A program made the translations under genes and the position numbers. Below, piece after piece: positions 32,720 through 44,468 of a stretch of DNA of 64,000 nucleotides (position 1 is the first letter of the stretch; each line of letters begins with the position of its first letter). The notes below the pieces were generated by a model that searched no databases, was not told the DNA's origin, and was given only the letters and a program-made list of their open reading frames with translations. Origin of the DNA: Diphasiastrum complanatum (taxonomy: Eukaryota > Streptophyta > Lycopodiopsida > Lycopodiales > Lycopodiaceae); the NCBI GenBank assembly GCA_029204225.1, contig CM055099.1:55193848-55257847 (forward strand), in the 5' to 3' direction.

Positions 32720-34380
32720 CAGATTAACTTCTAGAGAGTTTAGGAAGTCTATGCATATCCAACTCTCTGAGAGATCCATGTCACTTCATAGTTGATTCAT
32801 GCATACAATTGAGATATTGGTCTTTGAGTCAACTACAGAGAAATTGTGAAAAAATTTGGTCCACATGTTCCCACTAAGTGCTCCACCAAATGTTCTACCT
32901 AAGTGCCACACCTAAGTGCTCTTATAGAATGCTGCAATCAAATCGACTTCTGTCGAATCTCGTGATCAAGTTTCAACAACATCTTTCAACCATGGGATTC
33001 TACTTGAAGCAATTATCTAAAGCATCAACCGACGACATCAATCAACAGACCAGCCAAATGAGTCCTCCATTCAGTGCAAGTCCAGCTTGGATACTATCAA
33101 AAATCCAAAGCTAGCAGTTGCATGTGCCTATATCACCAAATATGCAGTAGTCAGACAATGTTCATGAAGAGAAATGCAGATTGTAGGCCAGCAAGACCAA
33201 ACGAGCATCACTTGCCACTTCCTCAAATAGCTACAGTTGATAGATACTCAGCAGCCACAATCACCACACGTGTAATCACTTGTTGCTACAAGATCCAGAT
33301 CCCCATCACCGACTGAGACATTCCAACTACTAACATCATTCTCTTACATCCAACAAGCAGTTTATTTTGTGGTAGCATTCCGACTGGCAACAGATTTAGG
33401 GGAGAGAGAAAGGGAGCTACCTGCAACCACACAAGCAAAAGATATACTTGTAGTTGATCCCACTCAAGAAGACATAGGAGAAGAAGACAGACAGGTAATC
33501 CAACGAGACTCAACCAAGAAGAGCACCCCAGTCATAAACCTCAGGTTTCGAGCACCGGGGAGATGAAGATCCTTAAGGAGGGAGAAGTACAAGCATTGGG
33601 AAATCAGTCTTCTCCTTCAACCACTCCTACATCCACACCATCCACATTCCCATCATCCAATTCTCTTGTCACGACATCTGCATCTACTTTCATGTATGTT
33701 ATATCATCCACACCATCTATCGCAACTTTCATCATCAGAATACCACCACCACCACCTTACCGTACATCTTTATGTTATTCCACCATCTCACCATTAATCT
33801 CTTTTCAGAATCTAGTAGTCTTACCAAGGCAACTAAAAGATCATTATAGTGTCTTGTAGAGACCAATTATCACCTACATTGGTTGGTCGATCAGAAAGCA
33901 GGTGAAGTTGCAAGAAAAGATAATAGAAAAGAAAGAAAAAAGAATCAAAGGAATCCAGTTGATAAGGCTAATACAAAAGAAAAGATCAAGAAGCAGGCAA
34001 AGATCTTGGTCGAGTCTCAACAAATAACGGATCAAAGAAAAGGACAAAGATGACAGTGGACCTATAGGATAAAGTGAACTCCATACCAAGTAATTAGTGA
34101 TCAAAGCTCGACACTACAAAGATTTGAAACTGCAACTATAATATTGTCAATTCCTTCACCTTTCACCAAATCTCTCATCGTGTTTCTCTACCATCAGCAA
34201 TCCATCTGTCCAATATATTTCTATCACCTTTTTATAACCTCCTTGAAGACTGATAATCCAAGGTTTGTGCGACCTACCAATTGAAAGTTCTCCACTTTTG
34301 TTGAGACAAGAGTGTCGATGATGGAAGAAGAACTGAGGAAATACCTTGAAGCAGAAGGGGAATACAAAGAGTGCCAAGGC
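32720..34380 (+). repeat. Subterminal repeat S, left copy
   Basis: Matches 40830-42470 over its length, with many substitutions and small indels. It contains a charged stretch (33369-33566: DPTQEDIGEEDRQVIQRDS) and a Ser/Thr/Pro-rich open stretch starting at 33563. I cannot say whether these were ever translated. Confidence 0.75.
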
Positions 34381-34499
34381 AACTGATGAATATTTGACAA
34401 AACCTACAAAGAAATTGTCCTAGAAATCCAAAGAAAAGATTCAAAGGCAATTTTTAGAGGACAATACGTTCAGATGATCGAGAGCTGATATACATACAA

Positions 34500-35095
34500 G
34501 CTTATACTAGTGGTTAGGTCTTATCTGGGACCTATTCCGTTGGGCATAAAAAAAACAAGAGTCATCACACTCGAAGCCATCGGAAAGGAGATAAGCTACA
34601 AGAAGTCTCTTGACAAAAAGAAAGCTGGAAAGAACAAACAAGAGATTCTCAGTTATGAAGGCTATTTTGATAATCTGTTGCGACTTTGAAGTGTTGCCGA
34701 GAAGCAAAACTGGGTCGAAAAAAATATAGTGGACGAAAAATTTGCGGAGGATAGAACAATGTACGAGATTGGAAAAACATTGGATCAGATGCAATCAAAG
34801 TGGATTAGATGGAATAACGAAAGAATTTTGAAAAAGCTCGAAAATTATTAAAAAGAAAACAACGAATGCATGACAGATGCAATTTTAGATGGGTGTCAGA
34901 TGCAAATGAAGATGATGACGGCGGATGCAAAGGGTGTCAGATGAATAAGTGGATGCAAATGAATCCAAAAAATAAACTAGATTCAAAAAAATCAACTGTA
35001 TCAAAAAATGGAATTGAACGGATGCAATTTGGCGAACGCAAATATTTGGTGGATGAAACTTTGTCGGATGGAAATAGTGGATGTAGATGAGAAGA
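34500..35095 (+). other. Possible decayed lysine/glutamate-rich coding stretch
   Basis: Plus strand reads PIPLGIKKTRVITLEAIGKE and so on to NLLRL, then after a stop NWVEKNIVDEKFAEDRTMYEI through KKLENY. It then passes into repeated SDAN/GCKMQ-type words that come from the GGATGCAAA motif. Composition is protein-like but no family is recognised. Confidence 0.3.
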
Positions 35096-38000
35096 TAGTG
35101 TCCAATCCAATGTTTTACCAATCCCATACATCGTTCCATTCTCTACAAATTTTCCATCTACTATATTTTTTCTACCCAGTTTTTGTATCCGATGCCTTTC
35201 CAATTCCATCCTGCATATTTTCAATTTTATTGATTTTTCATATTTTTTTTATATTTTTTGAGTTCTTCCGGATTTTATAAAATTTTTGAGTTTTTTTTAT
35301 TTCTTTTTTAATTTTTTATGATTTTCGAGTTATTTTCAAATTTTTCTTTCGAGTTTTTCAGTATTTCAATTATTTGAGTTTTTTTTTTAAATTTTTAATT
35401 TTTCGAGTTTTCAAGTTTTTATGAGTTTTTTTTCAAGTTTTTCGAGATTTTTTTTTTCCAATTTTATCATGTTTTTCTAGTCTCTTCAGTTTTTCAAGTT
35501 TTTTTTTTTCGATTTTTTTCGATGTTCTCAATTCTTTTAAGGTATCCAGTTTTTTTTGTTCGTTTTTTCGATATCTTATGGGTTTTTTGATACTTAACAT
35601 TTTTCAGTCCCTTGTCATGTTTTTCATACTTAAGATTTTTCGATACGCGACTCGATGTTTTTCAGAATTTTTCGATATTGTATTGGCTTGAATAATCCGA
35701 GATTTTTCGACATCTACAATCAGATTTTTTTTGATACTATATCGACTCGATTTTTTTGAGTTTTTTTTGAGTCACTGTAAATTTTTTCAATACGTTTACA
35801 TTTTTCAATCCTAGATTTTTTTGAGCCCTGAGTTTTTCGAGTTCTTGTTTTTCGAGATATATTTTTCGAGTCTGTTTTTCAATTTTTTCTTTCGAGTTTC
35901 ATGTTCTTGAGTTTATTTTTCAATATTGTTTTTTCCAATTCTCTTTTTTCGAGTCTATTTTATGAGTTTTATTTTTTCAAATTTATTTTTCGATTTTACT
36001 TTTTCAAATTTTATTTTTTCAAATTTTATTTTTTGATTTCCATTTATCGATCTTAAATTTTTTGATTTCTAGTTTTTCGATCTCTCATTTTTCGATCTAG
36101 TATTTTTTGACCTTTTATCATTTTTTGATTCTCTGTAACTTTTCGATATCTTATAGTTTTTTTCATCCATTGTCTTTTCAATTCAGTCTATTTTTTTTTA
36201 TCCCGTTTTTTTTCTATCCGACACCCATCTTTGCATCCTTCAACCATTTTCAGTTTGCGTTCGAAGCACTCCACCTTTATTGGCATCCAACACCCTTCCT
36301 CATCAGTTGCATTTAACGTCCTCCATCTAAGTTCCATCCGACACCCTGTCTCATCATTTCCCTGACTCTCCGTTTGCATCCGCCAACCATTTGCATCCGA
36401 CACTGCATTTCCATTTGTATTCCACCGTTTTGCATCCAATGACAAATACTGGAAAATCGGAAAACCGAGAAACTCGAAAAAATCGAAAAAATTTCAAAAA
36501 CTCAAAAAAATCGAAAAGCTTAAAAGACGACGAATGAAGATTGTTGGCGGATGCAAATATTTTACTGGTTGGCGAATACAATTTAAAAAAAAAAAATGAC
36601 TGATACAATGAGCGACGGATGTAAAATTTGAAAAATCAGCCTAGCTCATCGAAAAAATCAGATAAAGACTCGAAAAAATATGAATAACTTGAAAAATTGA
36701 AAAAACAAAAAAACAGTGGATAAAAAATTGAGTAACTTGAAATTTTTTAAGAACTCGAATTTTGATTGGCGGTGCAAGACAACGGTGCGACGATGGGTTT
36801 TTTGAAATTTTGGGATGAGTTCGCACAGATCTGAAGGATCAGTAGGGATGTTTTGAAGCAATTACGACCTAAAAAACAAAAAATTTGAATGTGTGCTTGG
36901 GGAGATGAAGAATGCAGGGCAATAAGCAATACAAACAAAAATGATGAAGAACTGAAAATAGTTTGGATATTTGCTTAGATTCGTTCTCAGTTTGCAAATG
37001 AATCTACTCAATGTTTGCTCAGGAATCTCTACCTCTACTAGCATCGATCCTCACCACGTTTGACAAAGATACAGCTTATCAATGTTTGTTCCGAGTTTGG
37101 AAATAGATTAGTAGATCAGAATGGTCTGCATTAATATGTTTCTTGCAGGATTTTTGTCAAAACATACAATGTTTTATGAAATGGTGGTAGAAACAGATTG
37201 GAATGGATAGGTTGATGAAGGTAGGAAAACATGATGAGGGGTTTGGTGGAAGGTAAAGGAATTGACAATATCATAGTTGTAGCTTCAAATCTTTGTAGTG
37301 TCGAGTTTTGATCACTAATTACTTGGTATGAAGCTCACTTTATCCTGCAGGTCCACTGTCGTTTTCATCTTTTTCTTTGATTCGTTATTTGTTGAGACTT
37401 GGCCAAGATCTTTGTCTGCTTCTCGATCTTTTCTTTTGTATTGGTCTTCTCAGTTGGATCTCTTTGATTTTTTTTTTTTTATTATCTTTTCTTCCTACTT
37501 TCTCTCTGATTGACCAACCAATGTAGTTGGTAGTTGGTCTCCGCAAGACACTGTAATGATCTTTTAGCTACCTTGGTAAGACTACAAGGGTTTGAAAATG
37601 AATATGGTGAGATGGTGGAATAACAGAAAGATGTTGTCAATTTTCTTGGTTTTTCATTTATGGAACTAATTTTTTACAAGCCCATCTTCCAGTTCTTGCT
37701 CGTTAATGATTGTTTGTTTCCTATCCTACATTCTTCATTTTTTCAAGCACGCATTATTGTTTATCAGATCATGATGGCTTCAAAATGTCCCTATTGATCC
37801 TTCAGATCTATGCGAATTGTCTCCAGACTTTCCAGAAACCCACCGTCCCATCGCTATTTCACATTTCTAGACACCGCCAATCAAAAAATTCAAGTTCTTG
37901 AACTTTTTAAGTTTTTCGATTTTTGCATCTGCCAGTCTCGATTTTTGCATCCGTCATTTTTTCGATTTTCGATTTCTTCGATTTCTTCGATTTCTTGACT

Positions 38001-40480
38001 TTCTCAAGTTTTTTCGAATTTTCTCAGTTTCCATTCGCCAAACACTTCCAACAAAAAAATTCAAAAAACTTTTAGTCCGACCATCCCATTTGCCGATTCC
38101 ATTCGAAGAATGCATCCGACACTGTTCTCAGTTGCATCCGCTAATGTCTTCCAATTTGCATCCGACACTGTCTTCTCATCTACATCCACTATTTCTATCC
38201 GACAAACAGTTACATCCACCAAATATTTGCGTTCGTCATATTACATCTACTCAATTTCGTTTTTTGATACAGTTGATTTTTTTGGATCTAGTTTATTTTT
38301 CTAATTCAATTGCATCTACCAGTTCATCTGACACCCTTTGCATCCGCCGTCCTCATTTGTATTTGCATCCGACGCCCATCTAAAATTACATCCGTTGACC
38401 TTCAGATTGCATCCATCATCGTGCATTCGCTGTTTTTTTTAGAATAATTTTTGAGTTTTTTTCGAAATTCTCTCGTGTTTCAAAAATTTTGTTATTCCAT
38501 CCAATGATCTACTTTGATTGCCTCCGATCCAATGTTTTCCAATCTCGTACATTGTTCCATCCTCTACAAATTTTTCATCCACTATATTTTTTTCGACCCA
38601 GTTTTTTCATCTGACATCTTTTTTATTCCATCTGCATATTTTTAATTTTTTCGACTTTTCAGATTTTTTTTATATTTTTCGAGTTTTTTGAGTTTTGAAA
38701 TTTTTTGAGTTTTTCGAGTTTTAAATTTCTTCAGTTCGTTCGGATTTTATAAAATTTTTGAGATTATTATTTTTTTTCAATTTTTTCAATTTTTTGCAAT
38801 TTATGAGTTATTTTCGATTTTTTCTTTCGCGTTTTTCAGTTTTTCGATTTTTTGAGGTTTTTTGTGAACTTTTTATTTTTTCAAATTTTCAAGTTTTTCG
38901 AATTTTTTTTTCAATTTTATCACGTTTTTTGAGTTTCTTCGATTTTTTGAGTGTCTTTCCATTTTTTTGATGTTTTCAATTTTTTCGAGTTTTTTGATTT
39001 TTCTGATACTTTATGGTTTTTCAATACGTGACATTTTTCAGTCCCTTGTCCATACTTAAGATTTTTTTTTGATATGTGACTCGATGTTTTCCAGAATCCC
39101 CCGATATTGTATCGACTTGAACAATCCAAGATTTTTTCGATAGTTACAATCATATTTTTTTGATATTGTATCTGCTTGATTATTTCGAGTTTTTTTCGAG
39201 TCACTATAAATTTTTTCGATACTTCATATTTTTCGATTCTTCGAACATTTTTTCGATATGTTCAATTTTTCGATCATTGTTACATTTTTTTCGATACTTT
39301 TGGAATTTTCAATCCTAGATTTTTTCAAGCCTTTATTTTTCGATCTCTTATTTATTCGAGCCTTTATTTTTTCGAGTTATTATTTTTCGATCCATTTATT
39401 TTTTTATTCCGATTTTTTTGATTCTAGATTTTTTTGATCCTAGATTTTTAGAGCCTGATTTTTCGATTTCTCATTTTTTTGAGTTTTTTTATGAGTTTTA
39501 TTTTTCGAGTTTACTTGTTCGAGTTTTATTTCTTCGAGTCTATTATTTTTATCCTAATTTTTTGATGCATTGAATTTTCGATTCAAGATTTTTTCGAACG
39601 CTTATTTTTTTGATACTTTTTAATTTATCGATACTCTATTATTTTTTTCAATATCATATAGTTTTTTTGATCCCTTTCGCTTTTCCGAGTCACTATCATT
39701 TTTTGACCCACTTTATTTTTTAGACTAGTTTTGATTTTTTTCGACCCCGTGGAATTTTTTTGATTTACTTTTGCATCCACCGTTTTCATCTGACACCTAG
39801 TTTGCATCCGACGCACTCCACATTTATTTCCATCTGACATGATTCCTCATTCGTTGCATCCGACGACCTCCATCTTGGTTGTATCCGATGCCCTTTATCA
39901 TCAGTTCCATCCGACGTCCTCTACCTTCATCTGCATTCGACACATTTGCATCCGCTAGTCCAGTCTGTTACATCTCACACTGCATTCCATCTGCATCCCA
40001 CAGTTTTCCATCCCACAAGTTTTGCATTCCATGACTCTCCGCCAACCATTTGCATCCGACACTGCATTCTGTTTGTATTTCACCGTTTTGCATCCGATGA
40101 CTATCCGACGAGCTTCAAAATACATCCAATAAGTTATCACAGTTCCTCACCATTGCCCAAATTTTCATGGTTGATTTGCCATATCCATCATATCCTATGC
40201 ATTCAATCATGTTTGAGAAACGATCAATATAGAATCCCATATTGCTAATCTGATTCTGGTATACGATTCAGTCAACGACAAAACAGTCAACCACAATTCC
40301 ATTCCTGACCAAGTACATCTGAGGCTGTAACCAACAACAGATCTGACCAGTCTCTAAACTGTTTCTAAAGTTACATCCGGACAACACATCCACGAGTCAC
40401 CACATTTTATATCCAATTTTTTAATCTCTCGTCATGTCCGATTTTATGTCCGATGCTTGACTAATTCATATTGATTGCCA
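34690..40480. repeat. Low-complexity arrays: TTTTTCGA tracts and GCATCCGAC-type motifs, partly inverted
   Basis: T-tract arrays with a CG about every 10 bases run at 35200-36180 and 38640-39770 (plus orientation), and at 36445-36760 in the complementary form. GCATCCGACACC-like motifs, spaced irregularly by about 15-35 bases, cluster at 36210-36440, 38100-38420 and 39770-40140; their complement (GGATGCAAA) is at 34860-35060. 34690-35100 is an inverted copy of about 38105-38620. 35101-36440 is a direct relative of 38520-40130. 36720-36960 and 37680-37910 form inverted arms around 37320. No gene is supported; phenylalanine-rich open frames here are artefacts of the T tracts. Confidence 0.8.
37175..37620 (-). 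repeat. Inverted partial copy of repeat S in the composite
   Basis: The reverse complement matches about 41890-42340, including the phrases for ACTACCACCTACATTGGTTGG and TGATCAAAACTCGACACTAC. It lies between the inverted arms centred near 37320. Confidence 0.75.
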
Positions 40481-40492
40481 TACATCCGATGA

Positions 40493-40750
40493 CTACTTTC
40501 CTATCTTACATCTGATGGTCAGTATGCTACCAAAACAACCTGAAGGTCCAAAGCGAGGCTCTTTAGCTGAGGCTTCCATTCGAATATTTTGACCCGACTT
40601 TCTTCCACCGAACTCTTCAACCGAATCTTCACAAAGGAACTCTAACCGAGTCTCCTTGACCAAGAGGTTCAATTGGAGTTTTCCACCATAGGCACTATCT
40701 GGCACCCACTCTCTAATGCATGAAATTTTTGTTTGACAAGTACTCTGCAT
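40493..40750 (-). other. Short open stretch between arrays and repeat S, unknown
   Basis: Minus strand, 85 codons without stop, including ETRLEFLCEDSVEEFGGRKSG. It is partly built from an imperfect CCGAACTCTTC/CCGAATCTTC repeat. No family is recognised and translation is doubtful. Confidence 0.2.
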
Positions 40751-40829
40751 TTATTGACTCTTTGTAAATGCCAAGTCATACTTGTAGAATAGCTCAAGCA
40801 TGTATTTTTTATTTATCTATCCATCTCTA

Positions 40830-42470
40830 GATTCCCTTGTAGCGAGTTTAGGATATCTGTGCATATCCTAGTTTTTGAGAGGTCCATGTCACTTCACAGT
40901 CGATCTTGCATATAATTGAGAAATTGGTCTTCAATTCAACTACTGAAAAATTGTGAAAAAATTTAGTCCACCTGTTCCAACTAAGTGCTCCACCAAAAGT
41001 TCTACCTGAGTGCCACGACCAAGTGCTCTTATAGAGTGCTACAATCCAATCGACTTCTGCCGAATCTCATGATCAAGCTTCAACAACATCTTTCAACCAT
41101 GAGATTCTAGCTTAAGAAATTTACCCAAAGACTCAACCGACGACATCAACTGACAGACCATCAAAATGATCTCTTCATCCAATAAAAGTCCAGCTTGGAT
41201 ACTATCGACGATCCAAAGCTAACAGCTGCATGTGTCTATATCACCAAATGTGCAGCAATGAGACAATGTTCATGAAGAGGAATGCAGATTGCAGACCAGC
41301 TAAGCAGGACCAAACAAACATCACCTTCCACTTCCTCACAATAGCTACAGCTGATGGATACTCAATAGTCACAATATCCACAAGTGCAATTACCTGCTGC
41401 TAGCAGATCTAGGTTCCATCACCAACTGAGACATTACCACTAGTGACATCATCCCCTCGCATCCAACAAGAACTTGATTCTGTAGTAGCATTCCAATAGT
41501 CACCATAGCCAATAGATTCAGGGGAGGGAAAAAGGGAGCTGCATGCAACCACACAAGTAAAAGATACACTTGCAGGTGATCCCACTCAAGAAGACAAAGA
41601 CAAAGAAGACAGACGGGTAATCCAACGAGACTCAATTAGGAGGAGCACCCTAGTCATAAACCTTGGATTTCGAACATCGAGAAGACGAAGATCCTTATGG
41701 AGGGGGAAGTACTAGAACTGGGAAATCGGTCTTCTCCTTCAACCACTCCTGTATCCACACCATCCTCATTCTCGTCATCCATTTCTCTTGCCACAACATC
41801 CATGTCTGTTATATCATCCACACCATCTATCGCAACTTCCATCATCAGAATACCACCACCCCCACCTTATTGTACATCTTTCTGTTATTCCACCATCTCA
41901 CCATTCATCTCTTTTCAAACCCCAGTAGTCCTACCAAGGCAACTATAAGATCATTACAGTGTCTTGTGGAGACCAACTACCACCTACATTGGTTGGTCAA
42001 TCAGAAAGAAAGCAGGAAGAAAAGATAATAAAAAAAAAAAGAAAAATGAATAAAAAAAATCTAGTTGAGAAGGCCAATACAAAAAAAAAGATTGAGAAGC
42101 AGACAAAGATCTTGGCCGAGTCTCAACAAACAACTGATCAAAGAAAAAGATGAAGACGATAGTGGACTTGCAGGATAAAGTGAGCTCCATACCAAGTAAT
42201 TAGTGATCAAAACTCGACACTACAAAGATTTGAGGCTGCAACTGTGATACTGTCAATTCCTTCACCTTCCACCAAACTGCTCATCATGTTTTTCTACCTT
42301 CATCAACCTGTCCACTCCAATCTGTTTCTACCACCATTCATAATCTCTTTGAACATTGATAATCCAAGGTTTGTGCGACCTACCAATTACTCTTCTCATC
42401 AAGACAAGAGTGTCGATGAGACTGGGACTTCCACTGGAAGAAGAACTGAATCAAGCATCAAAGCTGAGGC
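40830..42470 (+). repeat. Subterminal repeat S, right copy
   Basis: Direct repeat of 32720-34380. Followed by a polypurine tract and the right LTR-like repeat. Confidence 0.75.
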
Positions 42471-42496
42471 ATTGTAGTGGGACCTACAACACTATA

Positions 42497-42508
42497 GGGG
42501 GAGGATAA
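42497..42508 (+). other. Polypurine tract
   Basis: GGGGAGGATAA immediately before TGTTAG at 42509; the form and place expected for plus-strand priming of an LTR retrotransposon. Confidence 0.6.
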
Positions 42509-43085
42509 TGTTAGTTGATGTCATGCCCCTGACGTGTCGATGCACTGTGTCATCACCCAAAAAAGAGTTTCCAACAGAGATGAAGTTGAGAGCCGAGTTT
42601 GAGAGCATGAGAATTATTAGTGCTAGGCTAAAATGTACAGTTGTGAGCCCCATGGTATTTTCCAAAAGATGGATAGCCATGTGGGAGCTAGTAATTTAGA
42701 CTCTCTCAACTTCAGTTATGTTTTTGATAAAGAGGCCTCCTATTATCATGTAAGAGGTGGTACTCAAAATCTTATAGGTTGGGATTCACTCAGTTGCAAG
42801 AGGTGGACTCCAAATTATGATAAAATTGGGTTCTACAGCTTGTGGATATAGATAGAGGCCTCCACCACAAGTTTCATAGCATGTATTATGTACTGAAATG
42901 CTGTTGCTCCTTGAATTGAAGATTCTACTACTTGCATTTCTTTCCATACTCCATCTTCATGCATATAGTTTGGGTATCGATGTATGAATGTGTTTGTTGT
43001 TGTCCATTTCTCTTTTAAAGATTGGTTTGGGATTAGTATCAGGTAGATGTGCAGGGCTTGGAGGCTGATCCATCATTCCATTCAA
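42509..43085 (+). repeat. Right LTR-like repeat of the composite
   Basis: Starts TGTTAGTTGATGTCATGCC beside the polypurine tract; co-linear with the left copy. The true 3' boundary is uncertain because a 148-bp tandem repeat overlaps its end. Confidence 0.65.
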
Positions 43086-43326
43086 TTCAAATACTTCTTA
43101 GTTATCGGCTCCCTAAGGAGTTCTTCTTACAACTGTTGAGTGACAGTTGTAGGAAGCACTTTGTAGGATTGCCATTTGTGTTAATATCAGATAGATGTGC
43201 AAGACTTGGAAATTGATCCACCATTCCACTGAGTTATGATGTCTCCCGATTTTTGGCTCCCTGAGGAGTTCTCCTTACAACTATTGAGTGACAGTTGTAG
43301 GAAGCACTTTGTAGATCTTGTGATTT
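43033..43326. repeat. 148-bp tandem repeat with hairpin
   Basis: Two units, 43033-43180 and 43181 to about 43326, sharing TAGATGTGCA, GGCTCCCT-AGGAGTTCT and AGGAAGCACTTTGTAG. Each ends with a stem ACAACTGT-TGAGTG-ACAGTTGT (43129-43150), which is perfect in unit 1 and has one mismatch in unit 2. Confidence 0.8.
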
Positions 43327-43344
43327 TAGTTTAGAGGATGTTAT

Positions 43345-44050
43345 TGTCAGAAATGGTGAACTCCTGCAACTTTGTCACAGCACGAACAAGACATGAAGGT
43401 CGAACAATTCGTGACAGTCAACATGACTTTGACTCAAAGTACAAACAAGAACAATTCACGACAGTCAACGTGTCTTTGACTCGAAGCACAAACGATTCGC
43501 TAATCAATCGCGAATCGCAAATACCACTCTAGAACCGCAAAGCCGAAAAAGGGACGTGAAACGAAAACTACGAAAAGAACGAAAGCAAACGGGAGATTAT
43601 GAAACACACGAAGGAAAATCTTTCGCGTTGCCAGCTGGCAGCTGAACGGGGTTCACGCCCAGCTGAAACGAGTAGCAACGACATAGACTAACTAACTAGT
43701 TGATTAGCGTTAACTAGTGATGTGATTCTATGTTTAGCGATCTTGTAAACTCCACATAGTGGAGGTATAAACGATCCTCTCTGGATCATTAAAAAAAAAA
43801 ATAAAAAAAAAATACAAGAAGTGAATATAGAGATCGTGTAAGAGATAGAGAGGGACGTAGCGAATAGAGTAAGAAAGAAAAGACACCATAGTCGTGCATG
43901 AAAGTCTGCCAACGTGCAAAACACAACGAAAGAGTAGAATGTTATTCCGCCAAAGAGCGAGACACTGACGAATTTACTCTAAACTAAAACTGATAATTTA
44001 GTCACTCTATTTTCATGCATCTCGTCTTGTGTTGTGGATCATGATTAATA
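43345..44050 (+). repeat. LTR-like region upstream of a gypsy gag
   Basis: Starts TGTCAGAAATGG, a common LTR-type beginning, has a TATA candidate (GGAGGTATAAACG near 43764) and precedes a leader and gag in the same orientation. It contains repeated GACAGTCAAC-TGACTTTGACTC words (43416-43480). The 3' end and a primer-binding site were not found. Confidence 0.4.
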
Positions 44051-44468
44051 GAATTTTTTTCAAAAAATTGCGTCCAACGAATCCATTCGACGAACTGCAC
44101 AAAAAGACTTTCTCTGACGATTGCATCCGCTGACCTGCCAAAAATCTGTGTGACGCTTCCATCCAATAGGTTTTGGTATTTTTTCAGATGATTGAATTTT
44201 CTTTACTTTTTCCAATTATTAAGGAATTTTTGAGTTCCGATTTTTGTGAGTTCTCCGATTTCGATTTTCGAATATTTTCGAATTATTCAAGTTTTTTCGA
44301 GTTTCTCAACTATATCTATATTCTAGAGTTTCTGACATTTTTTCAAATTTTTTTTTCGAATTTTTCAGAATTCTTCAATAAGCTAGGCTAACGAACTGTA
44401 AAATATATTCCATAAAATATATAAAAAAACAACAAACAAAACAACAAAAAATAGTTGACCCAGTTCTC
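44051..44468 (+). other. Gypsy leader containing a small TTTTTCGA/GCATCCGC block
   Basis: 44070-44165 has CATCCGC/CATCCAA motifs and 44180-44385 has TTTTTCGAG tracts, like the large arrays at 34690-40480. This ties those arrays to LTR-element leaders. Confidence 0.5.

Larger units (their letters stand above)
32121..43085 (+). mobile_element. Coding-poor LTR-bounded composite element (LARD-like, tentative)
   Basis: Two related direct repeats, 32121 to about 32705 and 42509 to about 43085, both start TGTTAG. The right copy is preceded by a polypurine tract GGGGAGGATAA (42497-42508), as a 3' LTR would be. Just inside the left LTR is a 1.6-kb segment (32720-34380) that recurs in the same orientation before the right LTR (40830-42470), and a 0.45-kb inverted copy lies in the middle (37175-37620). 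Between these are long low-complexity arrays. I find no gag, protease, integrase or RT motif, so it would depend on another element. No primer-binding site or target duplication was found, so the element call is provisional; nested insertions or rearrangement could give the same picture. Confidence 0.45.

Noticed and set aside
36107-39421. Many phenylalanine-rich open frames
   Set aside because: They result from T-tracts; there are no starts in context, no conserved motif and no splice structure.
36210-40140. A CRISPR-like reading of the spaced GCATCCGAC motif
   Set aside because: Repeats are short, variable and irregularly spaced, and the DNA is plant nuclear.
43345-44050. Endogenous pararetrovirus sequence
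   Set aside because: No movement protein, coat protein or pararetroviral RT is present, and a gypsy gag follows, so an LTR explanation is simpler.
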